From Rhodocollybia butyracea (taxonomy: Eukaryota > Basidiomycota > Agaricomycetes > Agaricales > Omphalotaceae): DNA of 59,064 nucleotides. The translations under genes and the position numbers were made by a program. The notes beneath the pieces are model-generated. The model was not told where the DNA came from. It worked only from the letters and a program-made list of their open reading frames with translations, and made no database searches. This document shows, piece after piece, positions 31,162-41,126 of the stretch. How positions within the stretch are numbered: the first letter of the stretch is position 1; the number at the start of each line of letters is the position of its first letter. The stretch lies in contig JADNRY010000378.1 in the NCBI GenBank assembly GCA_015501585.1, positions 1 to 59,064 on the forward strand, written 5' to 3'.

Positions 31162-31414
31162 TGTAACGCCTCCGCCTCTCCATAATCACCACTGACCGTA
31201 TCCGGCAATACAGTCATCCTAGACACCGCCGATAGACCAAACGGTCTATCTTATCTTTCTATTTATTATTAATTATATAATAAATCCGTTACTATAAGTA
31301 TTGTACAATTACTTAAGAGTCTAGTTAGTCTTTTACACCGTCGTACACACAATAGTATCCTATTTGTCGTGTTCACCGGTGTTCTTAAGGACTTTGCCCA
31401 TAGGGCGCGTTATA
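31162..31414. mobile_element. solo LTR (gypsy-like, TGTAACGCC...GCGTTATA)
   Basis: A 253-bp insert in the left arm of the foldback element. The undisturbed sequence in the right arm near 32.09 kb (reverse complement) proves insertion. TSD AAAAC (31157-31161, 31415-31419). The termini resemble the LTR at 56163-56418, so they may be one family. Confidence 0.85.
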
Positions 31415-32373
31415 AAAACCCTCATTTTTTCGAAATTAGAGGATAAGTATCAGAGTATCCAGGGAAGGGGGGGCCACAGGCTTCTATGGAACTCTACCCT
31501 GGTATGATAAGTACATTTTGAGCACTCAGGAGTAGCATATACTGTCCTGAGGGAGTGGGTATTTACTGATCTCTGTATATGTGTGCATAAATTTCGCTTT
31601 TTTGACCATCAAATGATTAATAGGGGAAGCTGTAGGCAAGAGATTGGGTGCAAAATTGAGGAGTAGTGTCCCAGGACATGATATAACATATCCATAACAA
31701 GATATTCTTACTATATGATGTTCAAGATATGATGATAAGTTTGACACCACTATCAGACACTTAAGAACCCAGGGCTACTGGTACATGAGGGTAAGAGAAG
31801 GGTATGTCAAGGAATGGTTCTGATATCAGTCTATATGATACTAGCATGCTATATGCGAAGATAGACAGTCTTCTCTGGCCTACAGCTGCCTCCAATAATG
31901 ATTTAATGGTCAAAAAAGCGAAATTTATGCACACATATACAGAGATCAGTCAATACCCACTCCCTCAGGACAGTATATGCTACTCCTGAGTGCTCAAAAT
32001 GTACTTATCATACCAGGGTAGAGTTCCATAGAAGCCTGTGGCCCCCCTTCCCTGGATACTCTGATACTTATCCTCTAATTTCGAAAAAAATGAAGGTTTT
32101 TGATGGGAAAGTTTAAAGATCAATGAAGACTGATCTCCCAGGGGCCATCTAAATATATCTGAGACTCAGAAATGGTAGAGAACATATCAGGGCATTAGGG
32201 GATGAAAAGGATCACCCTTATCCATTGCAATCTGCATGTTATATCAAGCAATCTTTAGACTCAACACTTTTCATTGATTTCCTTTTATGGACATACAGCT
32301 TTGGCCTCGTCCACTACAATCAAAGGTCATCCAAAAAATATTTTGCAATCCAACCCCTTCCCACCACAGGATT

Positions 32374-32636
32374 GGCTTCATTTTAGGACATGACCTACTC
32401 CACCTGGGACATGTCCTACCTGACCTAGGACATGACCTACTCCATCTAGGACATGACCTACTCCACCTGGGACATGTCCTACCTCACCTAGGACATGACC
32501 TACTCCATCTAGGACATGTTCTACTCCACCTAGGACATGTCCTACTTCACCTAGGACATGACCTACTCTGCCTATGACATGACCTACTCCACCTAGGACA
32601 TGTCCTACCCTGCTTAGGACATGTCCTACTCCACCT
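32374..32636. repeat. tandem array of palindromic units, right arm (proximal)
   Basis: About 13 units of ctaggacatgwcctactccac type, the reverse complement of the left-arm array. The array is interrupted at 32637 by the TRIM and continues after 34378. Confidence 0.9.
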
Positions 32637-33777
32637 TGTTAAACTTTAGAACCCCAGACAGTTCCACAAAAGAACAAGAGCAAGCAACAACAACGTGGCA
32701 AGAGACAAAACAACAATTAATTTAAGCGCCTGTCAAGATACATGTGATCTGATGTAACTATCTAATCAATACGGTGAGACTCATACCAACACACCCCCTG
32801 AGGCTCACCCCCGAAAATGACAAAAACATAACAGATAGAATGACATACACATAAGGATGAAGATAAATAAAAGCCAACAAGGACAACACAATGTTCATGG
32901 TCCCCTGTCATAAAAAAAGGCAGTAGCAGTTCCAAGATGTGAAGTGTTGGTTGTGCAAAATGGGTCCTCAAACCTCAAATACAGCCCAACCACAATAGAC
33001 AACTGAATTGGAGTCACAAATGAGAATCAATTCCCCCTTGACTCCAATACCCAAAGGAAGAGATACAATCAAGAAACACGACAGCTCAGCAGTGAGCACA
33101 TCAATTTGAGTGAGTCGAGATTAAGGAAAAAGGATTCATGGAAGAAGTCGGTTTGTGGTGGTACAAGCCAGATTGGATGATTCATCAACACAAGCGGAAA
33201 GTTTCCTGCCAACAACGTCACAACGTAGTACGCCTGAATGCAAGTTCCACATTCAACAACTCAAAAGATCCCCCACAAACTGAGTTGGAAGCGATGAAAG
33301 GATTGGATGGAAGGTCCTGGGAGGGTTGGCACAAAGCTGCAAGGCGAGACAGTTTGAACAAACTGGAATGCTGCAAGCAATGCAAGAAAATGGTATCAAT
33401 AACAGATGGTCCAGAACAAGTAGTAGATCCACAAATGCTGAAAGAGCTGATAGGGCACCAATGAACAGAAGAGACAGTGGATGGTGATGGGAGGAAGGGT
33501 TTAGGTGGCTGATCGTGACAGCAGGCAATAAAAAGGGAGGTGCTGATCGTGACAGCTAACAATAGGAAAAGACCTAGGAAATAGTTGAGCAGCAGAGCAG
33601 TGGTTAACACTTGCCCATAACCTGTTAAACTTTACAACCCCAGACAGTTCCACAAAAGAACAAGAGCAAGCAACAACAACGTGGCAAGAGACAAAACAAC
33701 AATTAATTTAAGCGCCTGTCAAGATACATGTGATCTGATGTAACTATCTAATCAATACGGTGAGACTCATACCAACA
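32637..33777 (-). mobile_element. non-autonomous copia-type TRIM/short LARD element
   Basis: A 1,141-bp element with two 155-bp LTRs (32637-32791 and 33623-33777; TGTTAAACTTT...CCAACA), nearly identical. TSD CACCT (32632-32636, 33778-33782). On the minus strand the primer site GGTTATGGGC follows the 5' LTR and a CCTCAGGGGGTG purine tract precedes the 3' LTR. The ~830-bp interior has no gag or pol; its short ORFs are unrecognised. It must rely on proteins of an autonomous copia. Confidence 0.9.
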
Positions 33778-33802
33778 CACCTAAGACATGTCCTACTCCA
33801 CC

Positions 33803-34369
33803 CAGTGTTGTGGTTAAGACCTAAGACTTAATTAAGATTAAGGCCTTAATTTACTTTTTAATTAAGACCTAACTTCACTGGAATTTTTAGTTAAGGGTTA
33901 GTTAGGTCTTAATAAGACATGTGATCAAGTGGCTTGCCCCTAAACAAGTCTCAAGAATGTTTAACCTCTCCCCTCCAGCTCCACTTCCTTAGGAGAGCTC
34001 ATGAGCATGCCTGCTTCCCTGGTCATCTAACATCTTTTTCAGTTAATCAACCACTCAAAAACCGCTGATACCAATTTGCAGAGCAGAAGAATGGGTGCCA
34101 GAACACCTGCAGAACACTGCTGTGACATGTTCAATGTGCAGTATTTAGTTAATAAAGGAATTGTGAGCACAAGGAAAGGACAATGAGACACTTGATGATG
34201 ATGCTTTGGGTGGCTCTGGAGACATGTACACTGGAAATTAATTGTTTTTACCTAGTCCTTAATTTGCACTTAGATTGCCATTAATTTGCCATTAATTAAC
34301 CCCTCAAATTAACCTATTAAGACCTAACTTCATTTGGAGGGGTTAATTAAGGCCTTAGCCACAACACTG
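33803..34369. mobile_element. hAT MITE (TIR CAGTGTTGTGG)
   Basis: A 567-bp non-coding element with inverted ends (CAGTGTTGTGGTTAAGACC; right end reversed CAGTGTTGTGGCTAAGGCC). Perfect 8-bp TSD ACTCCACC (33795-33802, 34370-34377), which is itself part of the surrounding array unit. Many taattaa/ttaagacc words lie near both ends. Confidence 0.92.
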
Positions 34370-34377
34370 ACTCCACC

Positions 34378-34690
34378 TAGGAACATGTCCTACCTGACCT
34401 TAGACATGTCCTACCTGACCTAGGACATGTTCTACTCCACCTAGGACACATCCTAATCCACCTAGGACATGTCCTACCTGACCTAGGACACCTCCTAATC
34501 CACCTAGGACATGTCCTACCTGACCTAGGACACATCCTAATCCACCTAGGACATGTCCTACCTGACCTAGGACACGTCCTAATCCACCTAGGACATGTCC
34601 TACTCTGCCTAGGACATGTCCTACTCTGCCTAGGACATGTCCTACTCTGCCTAGGATATGGCCCAATGCACCCTGGACATGTCTTAACAA
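34378..34690. repeat. tandem array of palindromic units, right arm (distal)
   Basis: About 15 units, several forming a higher-order period (taggacatgtcctacctgac alternating with taggacacrtcctaatccac). It then passes into the unique outer arm, which mirrors 29.65-30.0 kb. Confidence 0.9.
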
Positions 34691-35049
34691 ACCTAAGACA
34701 CCACAGCCTTTATGTCCTCCTTGTACCTACATTGCTTTGCCTGACTTTGCACTCCCCATAATGTTATGCTTTTGCCTCTCCCAGTCACTCCATCCTATGC
34801 CCCTTCAGCTTGCCCAATTTTCTTACCAGGCCCTAAGGTCATTCCTCATGCTCCCAGAGCATGCTTCATCTCCCTCACTGGGCATGCTCTAACTCACCCC
34901 AGGGCATGCCCCAACCCATCTCAGATCATGTCCTAATCTACCCTAGGACATGTCCTAACAGCTAGGACATTCCTTCTTTTTAGCCAGGTCATTGGCACAA
35001 AAATGTAGACTAACAAGAAGGAAAATTTAGTTGCCTAAAGTGGATGGTC

Positions 35050-36764
35050 ATCCCAAGTAGCATATCAGATAGGACTTCTGATGATTCCCACCTTTTACCC
35101 AGGTCAGCAATTGCCTTTGCTCAACTTTTGTCGTCGGAAGAACCACCACAAACATCGTCTCCATAGGTACTCATGATAGTGTAATCCAAGTTTGTACAAT
35201 GATAGCGAATACAAGGGTCGACTCATGAGGCAGAATACCCATTGGCTTCATAACTTGCTGCTAGAGTAGCTTGCCGGTCAGGGCTCCCCTGTTTAGTACC
35301 ATAGATCAATAATCATGAGTACAAGCCTGAGTGATTCCATTTGTGCCACAGCTCCATAGGTCTTATTGTAGTCCATGCCATAAACCTGCATGAATCCTTG
35401 TGCTACCCATCTAGCTTTTCTCCTGAGTACCTCTCCATTTGCTCCCCATTTAATCGCATATGTCCATTGGCCACCTGTCAAGTTTGCACCCAGAGGAAGC
35501 TCAACTAGCTCCCAAACTCCTTTCTCCACAAGCATGTTATATTCAGCTTCCATAGGAGTGAACCATAAATCAGCACACTTCATTGCTTGATTATATGATG
35601 CCGGGATCCAATAATTTGTGTCAGTTGATGCAAATGCCCACAGATTTTGCACAATGAGAGCCAGGGAGTTATGTTCAGTAGAAGCCTGGCTTGCCCAGGA
35701 GTGACCTTCCTTTTGAGCCTCAACTTCCCTTAACTCGTAAGAATCTGAATCCAATAGGTGTTTAGTAGGCTTGTGTAACCTAGTTTCCCAGCATAATTGC
35801 AGCTGCGCAGATGGTGATGCAGAGGCTGGTGGTGCTGGGCTTGGAAAATCCGACGCTGGAGAATCTGGAGTAGCAGGAACATGGTGAGTATCAGGAGGAG
35901 TAGTTGGAGGAGACAGAGGCAGCGAAGTTGGAGCTATCCCCATTGATCCATCAAGATCATGATTGGGGTTGTCACTGACATCAACATCAACCAAGGGCCA
36001 AGCCACAATATGATTGGGTTCAGGCACAACCGTTGAACGTGTTCTCATTGGTTCTCCTTCTTTGAACTTTACATCTCTTGACTCTAGGAACTTGTTCCAC
36101 TCTGGAATAAAAAGCCTATAACCTCTTCTGCCCATATAACCAACTAAAATCCCTTCCACAGCTTGTCTGCCTAACTTTCCTTCTGTTTGATTACTCGGCA
36201 ATGTTGCCCAACACCTATAGCCAAACGGCCGCAAGTGAGAAACATCGTGACGTCTCAATGACCACTGTTCAATTGGAATGTCGTTAGGATACCAAGTGGA
36301 AGGAATGAAGCAGTCGACATAGCAGAACGTAGCAGTGGCTTCAGCCCAAAAGGAATGAAAAAGGTTTGCCTCATCAAGTAGTGTTCTTGTTCCTTCTATA
36401 ACTGTTCTATTAGCTCGTTCTGCCATTCCATTTGCTGCAGAAGAATAGGGCGGTACTCTCTCTCTATTGTTATCCCATTAGAAGAGCAGTACTCTTCCAT
36501 AAGTCTGTTATCCAATTCTCTGCCACCATCAATCCGGATAGTACGTAGAACACGGTCAGTCTGATTCTGTGCTTTGAGTTGGTATTTATGAAACTCTTTC
36601 AGCGTAGTTTCACTTTGTTTATTGGACAAGAATGCCGGAATCTTGACTGTCAACCTGCCATCTGTGAAAAGCATCATGTACGTGGCTCCACCTTTGCTCT
36701 GTGTCCTCATGGGTCCGAAGAGATCAATATGAACTCTTTCTAGAACTTGTTTTTCGTGTTCCAA
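35050..36764 (-). pseudogene. copia-3 integrase and reverse transcriptase N-terminal part
   Basis: Minus-strand frames: integrase Asp in VHIDLFGPM, the second Asp in IRIDGGREL, then a shift to MAERANRTVIEGTR (its Glu completes DDE). A Pro/Ser-rich linker and RT segments (KARWVAQGFMQVYGMDYNKTYGAVA) follow. Downstream of 35.29 kb the frame is broken by stops and shifts, but RT-like words remain (GTKQGSPDRQ, YGDDVCG) up to GMTIH at 35.05 kb. The normal AERAN neighbour QQNG/QNGI is corrupted. Confidence 0.85.
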
Positions 36765-36962
36765 CCGTTTGTTATGACCCGGATCTAAATCCTATACACC
36801 CAATCTTTTTTCTTCTGTAACCAACTATGAACACTATCATTAATACTTCTACTTAACATTTTACATTCATTAGTTATTCAACACCATTTGGGTTAATGCT
36901 GCACACATTCTTCCAGAACACCAGAATGATCTTTAACAGTCACTGCACAGTCTGCACAGTCA

Positions 36963-37255
36963 TGACATCATTCTAACTCCACAACTATGATGTCATCTTG
37001 CTACTCCACAATCATGATGTCATTCCACTGCTCCGCAGTTATGATATCACATCACTGCTCCACAGCTATGACATCACTGCTCCACAGCTATGACATCATT
37101 GCTTAGCCTCTTTACATCAATGACTCAATATCAGTCATTGCACAGCCAGATATCTGAGTCAACTACGGTTCCGCATACATGACTCAATATTAGTCATTGC
37201 ACAGCATTACATAGTCAGACTGACTCATCCGCAGTATTTCCGCAGTTATGACTCA
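36963..37255 (+). promoter_or_regulatory. U3 array of CRE-like and TGACTCA (bZIP-type) sites
   Basis: The first part has an eightmer TGACATCA/TGATGTCA at 36963, 36988, 37015, 37069 and 37091, plus TGATATCA at 37042, at about 22-27-bp spacing. The second part has TGACTCA or its complement at 37121, 37155, 37180, 37221 and 37249. TGACTCA is the Gcn4/AP-1 core. TGATGTCA and TGACATCA are each one CpG transition from the CRE palindrome TGACGTCA. The array sits directly upstream of a TATA box. Factor binding is inferred. Confidence 0.6.
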
Positions 37256-37301
37256 AATCTAGTCATTCCGCAGCATTTCCTAACTAGTACACATTGCACA
37301 G

Positions 37302-37309
37302 TATATAAG
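37302..37309 (+). promoter_or_regulatory. TATA box of the solo LTR
   Basis: TATATAAG lies between the bZIP-like array and the hairpin array. It predicts transcription on the plus strand starting near 37.33-37.34 kb, which would place the hairpins in the RNA. Confidence 0.6.
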
Positions 37310-37412
37310 TAGTCTAGATTTACCAATGTACGTTAGACGTATTATTTTTCTTAAATCCAAACCCCCACTTGTTTGCTGTTATCACTTGTGTGAATCACCA
37401 GACCAACTCATT

Positions 37413-37812
37413 GTATATTGTTGAGCTATCTCCAAGTTACAATACACATTTATACATCTTGTTGAGCTAACTCCAAGTTGTATCCACTAACATTCACCTG
37501 TTGAGCTATCTCCTAGTGAATACTTCTTAATTGCCACTTGTTGAGCTATCTCCGAGTTGCAACTTCCTATTACTTGTTGAGCTATCTCCAAGTATTAGAC
37601 ATCACACTCACTATTACTTGTTGAGCTATCTCCGAGTACTAGACACCACACTCACTATTACTTGTTGAGCTATCTCCGAGTACTAGACACCACACTCACT
37701 ACTACTTGTTGAGCCATCTCCGAGTACTAGTTCTGATTCATATTACTGCTTGTTGAGCTATCTCCGAGGGTAATCTTATTATTATTATTTGTCGAGCTAT
37801 CTCCAAATAATA
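37413..37812 (+). repeat. ten tandem hairpins with conserved loop and covarying stems
   Basis: Each unit contains ttgTTGAGCTATCTCCrag flanked by arms that are reverse complements of each other but differ between units. Examples: ATTGTA/TACAAT, ATACA/TGTAT, ATTCAC/GTGAAT, TTGC/GCAA, CTA/TAG with TAC/GTA, ATTAC/GTAAT and TTATTATTTG/CAAATAATAA. GAG and CTC inside the core can extend the stem, leaving a CTAT tip. Spacing is about 35-45 bp. Compensatory change suggests structure is maintained, probably in RNA. Confidence 0.85.
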
Positions 37813-38011
37813 AGTTCTGTGAGTTTCATATTACAAACTAGTTACTAACTTTACTTGAGCCTAGTTGTTTGAGTATATATTTTTTGCCTAGCGGTTTCAA
37901 CGAACGGAAAGGCTTGCTCTATAATCTCATTAATTTCTCTTATCATTTTTACTGCCAAGTTACGTACTGTGAAGGTTTGGACGAGACTATTGATCGAGTC
38001 ATAACACCGTT

Positions 38012-38700
38012 TGTCAAATGGCCAGTGTGTCGCTTTCCCATACAGGCAAGACTGACAAAGCCCAACAATGTCTTTTGATGTGATATCCAACCCATCAACT
38101 AAATTCAGCTTGGCCATTTGCAGGATTCTGGGGATCGAGACATGTCCAAGACATTGGTGCCATGTAAGCACATCTACTGGCTTTGAATGTGATCTCGAGG
38201 CCTGTGCGCTAACCATGCTGTGCTTCAGGACATCCACTTGATACATTCTGCCTTTTCCATACCCAACCATTACCATTTCCCCATGTTTGGACTTGATTGT
38301 CAACGACCCATTACCCCAGGTACCTCGGTAACCTTTACTATCCAATGTGGACAACAAGATGAGATTATGACTGAATTTTGGTGTATGTTTTACATCCCAA
38401 AGTTGGATTAATCTATTCTCTTCATTAACAGTGGTGATGAACTCCACCATACCTATCCCTTGGATGAAGAACTGCCCATTGGTTCCCGCAACAGCACTAT
38501 TTCCCCATTCATTAACATCTGATGTATACTCAACAAATTTATCTCAGTCTACCCAGCAGTGGTTGGTTGCACCTGAGTCAATGAATGTACAAACACAAGT
38601 AGCAGAGCAATACAGAGGTGTATTTGGTGTTTTACAGATGATACATTCACCGGTGGATACACTACAGGGTAGGTTTTTGCTTTCTTCTCCTCACTGACTA
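38012..38700 (-). pseudogene. copia-3 protease and pre-integrase zinc module
   Basis: The protease site reads TFIDSGATNHCWVD, followed by TGA where Arg (CGA) is expected, then DKFVEYTSD. The frame (38012-38450) continues to the GAG_pre-integrase module HQCLGHV...LCQSCLYGKATHWPF, and is cut by the solo LTR at 38006/38012. It normally connects to VHIDLFGPM at 36.75 kb. Confidence 0.88.
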
Positions 38701-38924
38701 TTTCCACATTCTAGAATGGAAGAATGAAGTCTGTTGGAATTGTCAAACGATGTGGAGGGAGAGGAGAGTGTTGACATACCCTCAGTTGTTCCATGAGCAG
38801 AATTTACTGAGCCTGTATAGGTCTCGATAGGGGAAGTGGATTCACTGGCAACCGGCTTAGGCCCGTATTTGTCCCTCCAAGATTTCGGAGCCTTTCCTTC
38901 TCCACCCCCACCCTTAGACCAGCA

Positions 38925-39728
38925 TCATTTGATAGTATGGCTGACCTTGCTCAGGCATCCTGGGTTAGAACAGATAGGTCTTTTGTGCCTTGCAGCTGAA
39001 TTTGAGGCTGAGACATTGGTACTAGAGGTACTCAAATGCTGGGCAACGAGAGCAGCAACTTGCTTTTTGATATAGGGGTCATCCTCATCATTGATACTAT
39101 TGACCTTATCAAGGTAGATGCAATGAAGGTAAGTGAAAGCATCGGAACTAGTCATTCCTGGGATGTTAAGAACATAGTCTTTCCAAGCCTGTGGCATAGA
39201 GGCTATAACAATCAACCTGTATTGTTCATCACTACATGTTCCTCCAAGATTGTGTAGTGATTTCAGCAGGTTTTTCATCGTCTTTTCATGTTCTTCCATA
39301 GTGGAAGTGTCAGGATGGAAGCGGTGATGTCGGAGTTTAGTGTCCGCAATGTGGATGCGCTGCTTGTCCTTGGCCTCATACTTATCAATAAGTTTTTGCC
39401 AAGATATGTCGGCTGTATCCCTCTTCTCTAACCCAATACCGACTGGATCTGTACAGTTCAGGTAAATGATAGAGGCGACCATTCGCTCTCGCTGAGTCCA
39501 TTCTCCGAGGGAAGGGGATTGACTGTTAGGAACTGTAGCAATGTGCTGTACAAGATCAAAGGGGTCTGCTGCAGGTTTGGGGATGTTTCCTTCAAGGTAA
39601 CCAATCAACCCTCTAACCTCCACATTAAATTCTACACAGTGTTTAAATGCTCGCCAGGTGTCCTTCCCAGATAGCTGGAGAGCTTTGGGGAATGCTGGTA
39701 CATTCAGGGGAGAATTTCCTGATGACAT
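38925..39728 (-). CDS. copia-3 Gag
   Basis: A 267-codon frame from ATG 39728, 79 bp inside the 5' LTR. UBN2/copia-type Gag sequence: WRAFKHCVEFNVEVRG, IYLNCTDPVG, DISWQKLIDKYEAKDKQR and TKLRHHRF. The C-terminal Cys/His cluster (CSNPGC...H) is interrupted by TGA just before the final Cys-Trp, so the knuckle is broken. It forms the capsid of copia particles. This is the best-preserved part of copia-3. Confidence 0.88.
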   Translation of the reverse strand: MSSGNSPLNVPAFPKALQLSGKDTWRAFKHCVEFNVEVRGLIGYLEGNIPKPAADPFDLVQHIATVPNSQSPSLGEWTQRERMVASIIYLNCTDPVGIGLEKRDTADISWQKLIDKYEAKDKQRIHIADTKLRHHRFHPDTSTMEEHEKTMKNLLKSLHNLGGTCSDEQYRLIVIASMPQAWKDYVLNIPGMTSSDAFTYLHCIYLDKVNSINDEDDPYIKKQVAALVAQHLSTSSTNVSASNSAARHKRPICSNPGCLSKVSHTIK

Positions 39729-39807
39729 GGAGTCCTGGTTTATGGTTGCTTCGTTTGGTTTCTGGGTTTAAAGTCTTCAAGCTTGTAGGAGCATGAGTCT
39801 CATAATC

Positions 39808-40074
39808 TGTAGACAAGATAAAACTCAGTTGAACGTGACGGTACAACTACTACTATACCTGTAGACGAGATAAACTAAGTAGGTATCAATAAGTATACAG
39901 TACATAAGATAGAAAGAGAACTCACACTCAGTTGAACATGATGGTACAACTGAGGGAGGAAGAAATGTGTAAAGTAGGCAATATACTGCGGGTCTCATAT
40001 GTAAGCGGAATGGAAGCATAAGTAATGTCTATAATCAGTAAGGCAAAGTGTACCGTACGGAGTACTACTCAACA
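39808..40074 (-). repeat. 5' LTR of copia-3
   Basis: 267 bp; on plus it starts TGTAGACAAGATAAAAC and ends CTACTCAACA. The primer site reads GATTATGAGAC on minus. It contains an internal direct repeat (ctgtagacragataaa; cagttgaacrtgayggtacaact). It differs from the split copy mainly at CpG positions and a 15-bp-scale indel. TSD GGTTG follows. Confidence 0.92.
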
Positions 40075-41126
40075 GGTTGACTAGTGACTATTAATATTCT
40101 GAGATGCCAGGATGTGCTATCATGATATCTCTGTATGATCTTGGTATAATCCATCATTTAACTCGACAACTTTGAACTTTATCTCTCCTGTCCATGGTGT
40201 TTATCCAGGTCTTCGCAGTGATCAGGTAACCTCTCCCGGCAACGGTGTACTACAAAGATTTTGCAGTGGCACTAAGTAGTGGCCAAGCATGTTGGACTTT
40301 TTTCCCCACTCTCCCCCACTGCAGTAAAATAGGGTAAAATACACATCACTTGTCTTAGAAATCTCAGCTAATCCAAACTTTATCACGGTTCTTTATTATA
40401 CCACAATCTGAGGTACAGATTGCGGTATGAGTTGATTGTGAAAAGACAGTCAAAACTACTCCTTCTATAGCAACCTGCTATATACGCACATCCGTATGGA
40501 TCGTCAGTGTCTGCCTAGGGGAGACTAAGCAAAATGCCAAAATTCCTGTCGCCCAAAATTCTGAAAGTTTTTGGAAGATCTAATAGTATTCAAAGGGACC
40601 CGAATCAACCTACCATCGGAAAAGCAAATTGTAGAGGTTGAAGTACTGATCGTGCCGTGTAATCCAAATCCATTATTAGAGTATATGTACTGTTGCTCCA
40701 CTTAGATGATTAGGTAGTTTATTCTACATATATACCACCACATCGTCGCAATTCCGCTCACTGCGAGTGTCAACCGTCCCGCTTGCCTTCACATCCATCT
40801 ACATTCCCATATGCCGTCACAAAAATTATATTTTACTTTTCCAACTCACTCTATGATATTCTCCATTAAACCATGTCCGGACCCACAAGTTCATGGCTGT
40901 CTCTAATTTCATGGCTGTCCCTAGTTTCCTCTCCCCTTGTCATCTGAAAGCATAGCCGTCAGAAAATGTAAAGAGGGAGAATTGAAATGGGTACTCGCTG
41001 ATGGGAGATGTTCTCTTGGGGAGGGTGAACGGCCTTGGGATGATTGGGTTGCAAGACTGACACTGGTCATAATAGTAGAACATCGTGCAGCCTGGAAACA
41101 CCACATATGAGGGGGTGCGAGAGTCG
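40075..41126. other. unit B spacer; no gene seen
   Basis: Resumes the duplicated unit after copia-3. It matches 390-540 and 959-1627 of unit A without the MITE of that copy. It includes the 3' flank of the membrane-protein gene. Confidence 0.5.

Larger units (their letters stand above)
29635..35040. mobile_element. Mutator-like foldback element with palindromic tandem arrays
   Basis: A 5,406-bp insert in copia-3 with a perfect 9-bp duplication TGGATGGTC (29626-29634, 35041-35049), the size typical of Mutator/MULE. Almost the whole element is an inverted repeat: the left arm is about 29.64-31.62 kb and the right arm about 31.88-35.04 kb. The arms are interrupted only by a solo LTR (31162-31414), a TRIM (32637-33777) and a hAT MITE (33803-34369). 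The arms contain arrays of a ~20-bp unit centred on the palindrome TAGGACATGTCCTA. The outermost ~20 bp are poorly matched. No transposase is encoded; ORFs across the arrays are repeat artefacts. Confidence 0.8.
36770..38006 (+). mobile_element. 1,237-bp solo LTR with structured leader (gypsy-type)
   Basis: Inserted in the copia-3 integrase region with TSD CCGTT (36765-36769, 38007-38011). The ends are inverted TGTTATGAC...GTCATAACA. In the plus orientation it reads as U3 with repeated bZIP-like sites (36963-37255), TATATAAG at 37302-37309, then a leader-like region with ten tandem hairpins (37413-37812). No internal region or second LTR is present, so it is a solo LTR left by recombination. 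The parent family is not recognised. Confidence 0.85.
18882..40074 (-). mobile_element. Ty1/copia element copia-3, heavily nested
   Basis: The LTR pair is 18882-26896 (itself split by a gypsy element) and 39808-40074. TSD GGTTG is present at 18877-18881 and 40075-40079. On the minus strand the order is 5' LTR, gag (38925-39728), protease/pre-integrase, integrase, RT, RNase H and a polypurine tract (AGTAGGGGGGG) before the 3' LTR. Four later insertions expand it from about 5 kb to 21 kb: gypsy in the LTR, a 1.84-kb unknown, a Mutator-like foldback and a 1,237-bp solo LTR. Frameshifts and CGA-to-TGA stops show it is dead. Confidence 0.92.

Noticed and set aside
33138..33610. ORFs inside the TRIM (108 codons plus, 130 codons minus)
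   Set aside because: They overlap on opposite strands, lack Gag or Pol motifs, and the element has the structure of a non-coding TRIM.
37413..37812. CRISPR-like array (repeat TTGAGCTATCTCC with ~30-bp spacers)
   Set aside because: The sequence is eukaryotic (introns, chromodomain retroelements). Repeats are short, spacing is irregular, and spacers are arms of hairpins complementary across each repeat. It lies inside an LTR, not near cas genes.
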